From Macrotrachela quadricornifera (lineage: Eukaryota; Rotifera; Eurotatoria; Philodinida; Philodinidae), in the NCBI GenBank assembly GCA_022393335.1, contig JAJEKB010020906.1:1178801-1242800 (forward strand): a DNA stretch of 64,000 bases, in the 5' to 3' direction. The notes under the pieces are model-generated. The model was not told the origin of the DNA. It saw only the letters and a program-made list of their open reading frames with translations, and did no database searches. This document shows, piece after piece, positions 60,661 to 64,000 of this stretch (its first letter is position 1; each line of letters starts with the position of its first letter). The position numbers and the translations under genes are program-made.

Positions 60661-63600
60661 GATACCTCTAGATACCTAGGACAAACATTACGATAGTATC
60701 TCGTTGTATCGTATACGATAAAATACGACGTATTTACGACCAACGTAAACAACTGTTATATCGTCGTTTGTCATCGTATAGATATAAGCATTTAACTAGG
60801 GAGGAGAGGGTTGACTTTCTGTCATCTCCCTTTCAACTTCTAAACACAAGCTTTCCAAAAATAATCGTCATCATAAAAGGTCTTCTTATACTTCAAAACA
60901 ATATATTTTATTTTAAATATTCACGTCAATTGAAAAAATTCTATTACATTGTATTTAGTTTTAATATGATTTAAAAAGTATTTTTCGAATTTTTTCACGA
61001 ATAAATGAAATGCACAACAGATCTTATCGAAAAAGCTTGCTTCACAAAACGTATATTTTAGAGGGTGAGGGTGAGCAAATCGTTAATAGTCTGCTCTGAA
61101 TGTCAGATCTATTTTTATATAGAATATATATTTTGAAAAGATTTTCAAAGAAAATTTTTAAGAATTTGTCTATTTGTTTAGGTGCAGACTTACTTAAATC
61201 ATGATCAGAATAAAACTAAAAGCAGATTTCTGTCAGCTCTTAGAATTTTCATCGTGCTCAGAAGAATAACATAATAAAATCTTGAAACATTATCCAATTT
61301 ATAATTATTGAGAATTTATTCAATTCTAGTGTTGAAATCCTGTTATGTTTTTTTCGATGTGCAAATCTTGAATGAATTCTGAATAAGAGGCAGATAAAAT
61401 CCTAATGTAATTTTTCCATAGATTCTTGCCAGGATCCTGAATATCAAACTCTGAATTCAGTTTAAACACAACCCTGCGAAGATCTTAAAAGAATTCTTGT
61501 ATTTTCTTCTCACGATTTTGATCATACTTGCATATTCTGTGCAGGATTCAAAATGCTTGTTCTTGAACAAATCCTTGTAGGATCCTCAAAAAATCCACGA
61601 AAGATCAACATAACAAAAATAAAGCGAAATCTGGACAAAATTCTGAACAGATCTTGATTGAAACTTTTCCATAATTCTTGTCCGGATCCTGGAAAGAATC
61701 GATAGTAAATCGTACAATTGAATTTCACAGTATCGAACTGAAAATTATCAAAATTAGCACTTCGTAAGTTTCTCTTGATAGTGTGATATCTTAACAATTT
61801 GAAAGAGTTTTCTACTGAAATTTTTACCAGAAATAGCTTAGAGCTTAGGCTTTCGAATGATGAGTTCCACAGAATCCAAAGTGCTTGTGTAGCTGAGATA
61901 AAAATTGATGTCGGGTTGGCGTATGTCATTAGCGTTTGTTACGACATACATGTAGTCAAAATCTCAAACCAAAAGCACAATGCATTGATGAAGTTCAGGA
62001 GGTCAGGGAGTTATTGCTAGCACTCTATGGCTTTCGAAATTATTGATTTTGAAAGAATTTGAAAACAAAACAATTTTTCATTCGTACGCACTAGAGTTTG
62101 CGAGATGGCCCCATGTCATCTATATTGACGAAAGTGTCTACTATTAAACTAAGTGCATTTCAAAAATTTCATAACGGTTTAACAAATAAGAAATGGTAAA
62201 ATATCAGATGGATCTTGAAGCGACTATTGAACAGAAGTAGATAGATGACGGATACCATGAATATATTATTTGTAAATCTTATAAGAATAATAGTCAAAAA
62301 GATATGTATCATCAATTAAGCCTCGTCATTGATCTTTTCTTTTTAGACTTGAATACTTCGGTGTCAATAGTCACTGTGGTTATCAAATTCTCTTGCACCA
62401 AAGGTACTGTGTCTGATCGATCTACCCATATTATTGGTATACTGGAGGGACGTATACTGTATTTTTGTGGTAATTTTATCAGTGGCTCTTCTGGAAACCG
62501 CTTCAAAGTATAAAGGGTTAATAAAGTACGGTAAGGCGATGAGAAAATCAGATGTCATGTTTTTTAATGTTCTCTTTCACGTAGAGAGAATTCGATCAAA
62601 CATAAATTGTTTTGCTTGCTTATTTGCATCCACATTTCACTGTTCGATCCAAAAGTAAGATTAAAAGAAAAGAGATTATTTCCTGCTCAAGACAATCTGT
62701 AAACGTTGTCAGCGAGATTAATATCAAAAGTTTGTAATATTCTATTTCAAAACTATATGAAGCTAATGGAAGGTAAATAATTCGTATCTGAAGTCAAATT
62801 TGTAGTTAGTAATAAGTTACCAAACAATTAGTAATTAGTTTTACTTTTTTTTCTAAGAAGTGTGATCCAAGATGGTAAAAGATCAATAAATGAAAACTGA
62901 ATCGGACTGCCAAATAATTAATAGTAAATAATATAAACAGTCTCCAGTAATACTCTACCAAAGACAATTGACTACGAGGAATCAAAATCTAGAGTCAATT
63001 TTTCAATATTAGTAGGCATTAAATAATGATAAATCAGTAAATCATCATTTCTAATAAAACTTGACTGTTCATTATCGAGCACGGAAAATACGAATTCGAA
63101 GTCAATAAAAATGTTTGCGATCTATTTCTTATCTTTCTTTGATGAACTGCTTGTTGTTTTAGGCTTGACTCACAGATATTCGAAGATCGTGAATCTATTT
63201 TCGATATTAATTCTAATATAAACAGTTTTCTTTGTTGATTACTATATATCGGATCTTTTAGTGAAATTTATACAAAAATATGTAAAAAAACGAAATTACT
63301 GTTTGAAGTTCGGTTGTTGAGTCTCCATAGATATTAACCGTAAAATTATATTCCAAAATAGGTGAAGCTCTTTCCTAGAGAATATCCAGTAGCTTTTTGA
63401 GAAGAGTTTAGATGAGATGCATCCATTAACTTCAAAACTGAACTAACATCGATAGATATAGTGACGTTAAATATACAAACGACTAGACGTTGATTCAAAA
63501 GTTTTATCTTAAGTACAATAAGTGAGATTTGAGGCACTTTGAGAAAATGGCGAATGGTTCGATTCTTGAGGTAAAATATTTCTTTATTAGATATTTGACG

Positions 63601-64000
63601 TAAAAAGAGCTACCATTAAAGGAGTTCTGAATCCTAATATGGTGTTATTTGCTTGTTGTTATTTCGAATTTCTACTCACTTAGTTTAGAACATCATGCGT
63701 TTTTCTTATATCAGGAGATCGTAACGAACAAATGCTACGAGAAATTCCAATGAAAAGTTGGGGTGAAATGTTGTATTCCTATTTTCTTGATTGAGAGGAA
63801 AAGTCATATCAAAATCATAATTCTGTGCGTATGCGTTTGCTCAGCATACTAGGTCAAGCTAAAATAACTTAGCTGAAATCAATGGAAATGTTACGTTTTG
63901 TTTCAGTTTCTCGTTATGAACTGCGATTATAATATAGTTTAGGCAACTCATGATAATGCTCTATCAATGCACCATAAAAGTCAAAAGATGTTATTTATGA
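60661..64000. other. Gene-free AT-rich region to the window end
   Basis: About 3.3 kb without a credible gene. Repeated words such as AGGATTCTGAAT/GGATCCTG/TTCTTG at 61370-61700 suggest an old diverged tandem repeat. Small open frames at 61522-62660 overlap on both strands and show no family pattern. Confidence 0.4.

Noticed and set aside
61522..62658. Overlapping open frames on both strands at 61.5-62.7 kb
   Set aside because: Mutual overlap, low complexity and absence of recognisable motifs indicate chance frames.
1..64000. CRISPR arrays, prophage or bacterial operons
   Set aside because: Nothing of the kind is present; genes have spliceosomal introns and eukaryotic domain families throughout.
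1..64000. Telomeric repeat arrays
   Set aside because: No TGTGGG or TTAGGG-type arrays were seen; the GGTTCG arrays belong to hAT MITEs with target duplications.

Overview
The window looks like nuclear DNA of a bdelloid rotifer (Adineta/Rotaria-like); this is inferred from gene content, not proven. It is AT-rich. Genes are split by short GT-AG introns (48-60 bp), with a few long introns that carry transposons. The families are those expanded in bdelloids: NHL-repeat secreted proteins, ADP-ribosyltransferase (ART)-TPR proteins, F-box/LRR proteins, FG-GAP proteins and polycystin-1-like proteins. Nearly every transposable element is present as a single, decayed or non-autonomous copy. There is no sign of bacterial operons, CRISPR arrays or phage.

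Layout. 1-9150 (-): one secreted NHL-repeat gene running off the left edge. It has a signal-peptide exon, three ~888-nt NHL exons and two 384-nt PPC-like exons, all in phase 1. One intron holds a 2-kb long-terminal-inverted-repeat (TIR) element with a mariner-like MITE nested inside. 11108-13436: a pogo/Tigger transposon with complete TIRs; its transposase is broken by one in-frame TGA. 15.0-15.7 kb: a short unrecognised helical fragment. 18144-18833 (-): a DUF4188-like pseudogene. 19674-21851 (+): an ART-TPR gene with one 48-bp intron. 23475-24735 (-): a decayed ART/TM/FG-GAP gene. 24736-25901: a foldback element. 25975-29035 (-): a polycystin-1/PKD-like pseudogene, bounded upstream by another foldback repeat. 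30.4-31.3 kb: a repeat containing a 35-bp minisatellite. 31389-31778: a hAT MITE with a perfect 8-bp target duplication. 32054-32524 (-): an E2 ubiquitin-conjugating-fold protein whose catalytic Cys is Asn.

34-41.5 kb is a transposon pile-up. It holds a Penelope-like retroelement split by a piggyBac derivative, a long-TIR element with a second piggyBac-type MITE inside, and a decayed hAT transposase. 42081-45208 (-) is an F-box + LRR gene in which ten 84-nt LRR exons and their introns form a ~141-bp tandem array. 46620-49136 (-) holds a secreted GH43-like glycosidase and a peroxisomal FMN 2-hydroxyacid oxidase ending in SKL. 49.5-57.5 kb is almost all MITEs and foldback elements, including a ~1.7-kb inverted repeat with ~515-bp nearly identical arms. 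57772-59631 (+) is a three-exon orphan membrane/coiled-coil gene. From 59.6 kb to the end there is only non-coding DNA, including a short array of hairpin repeats.

The genes do not form a pathway. The window is best read as a gene-poor, accessory (possibly subtelomeric-like) region. It combines environment- or defence-related bdelloid families, possible horizontally acquired enzymes, and layered transposon insertions that have cut or ended several host genes.
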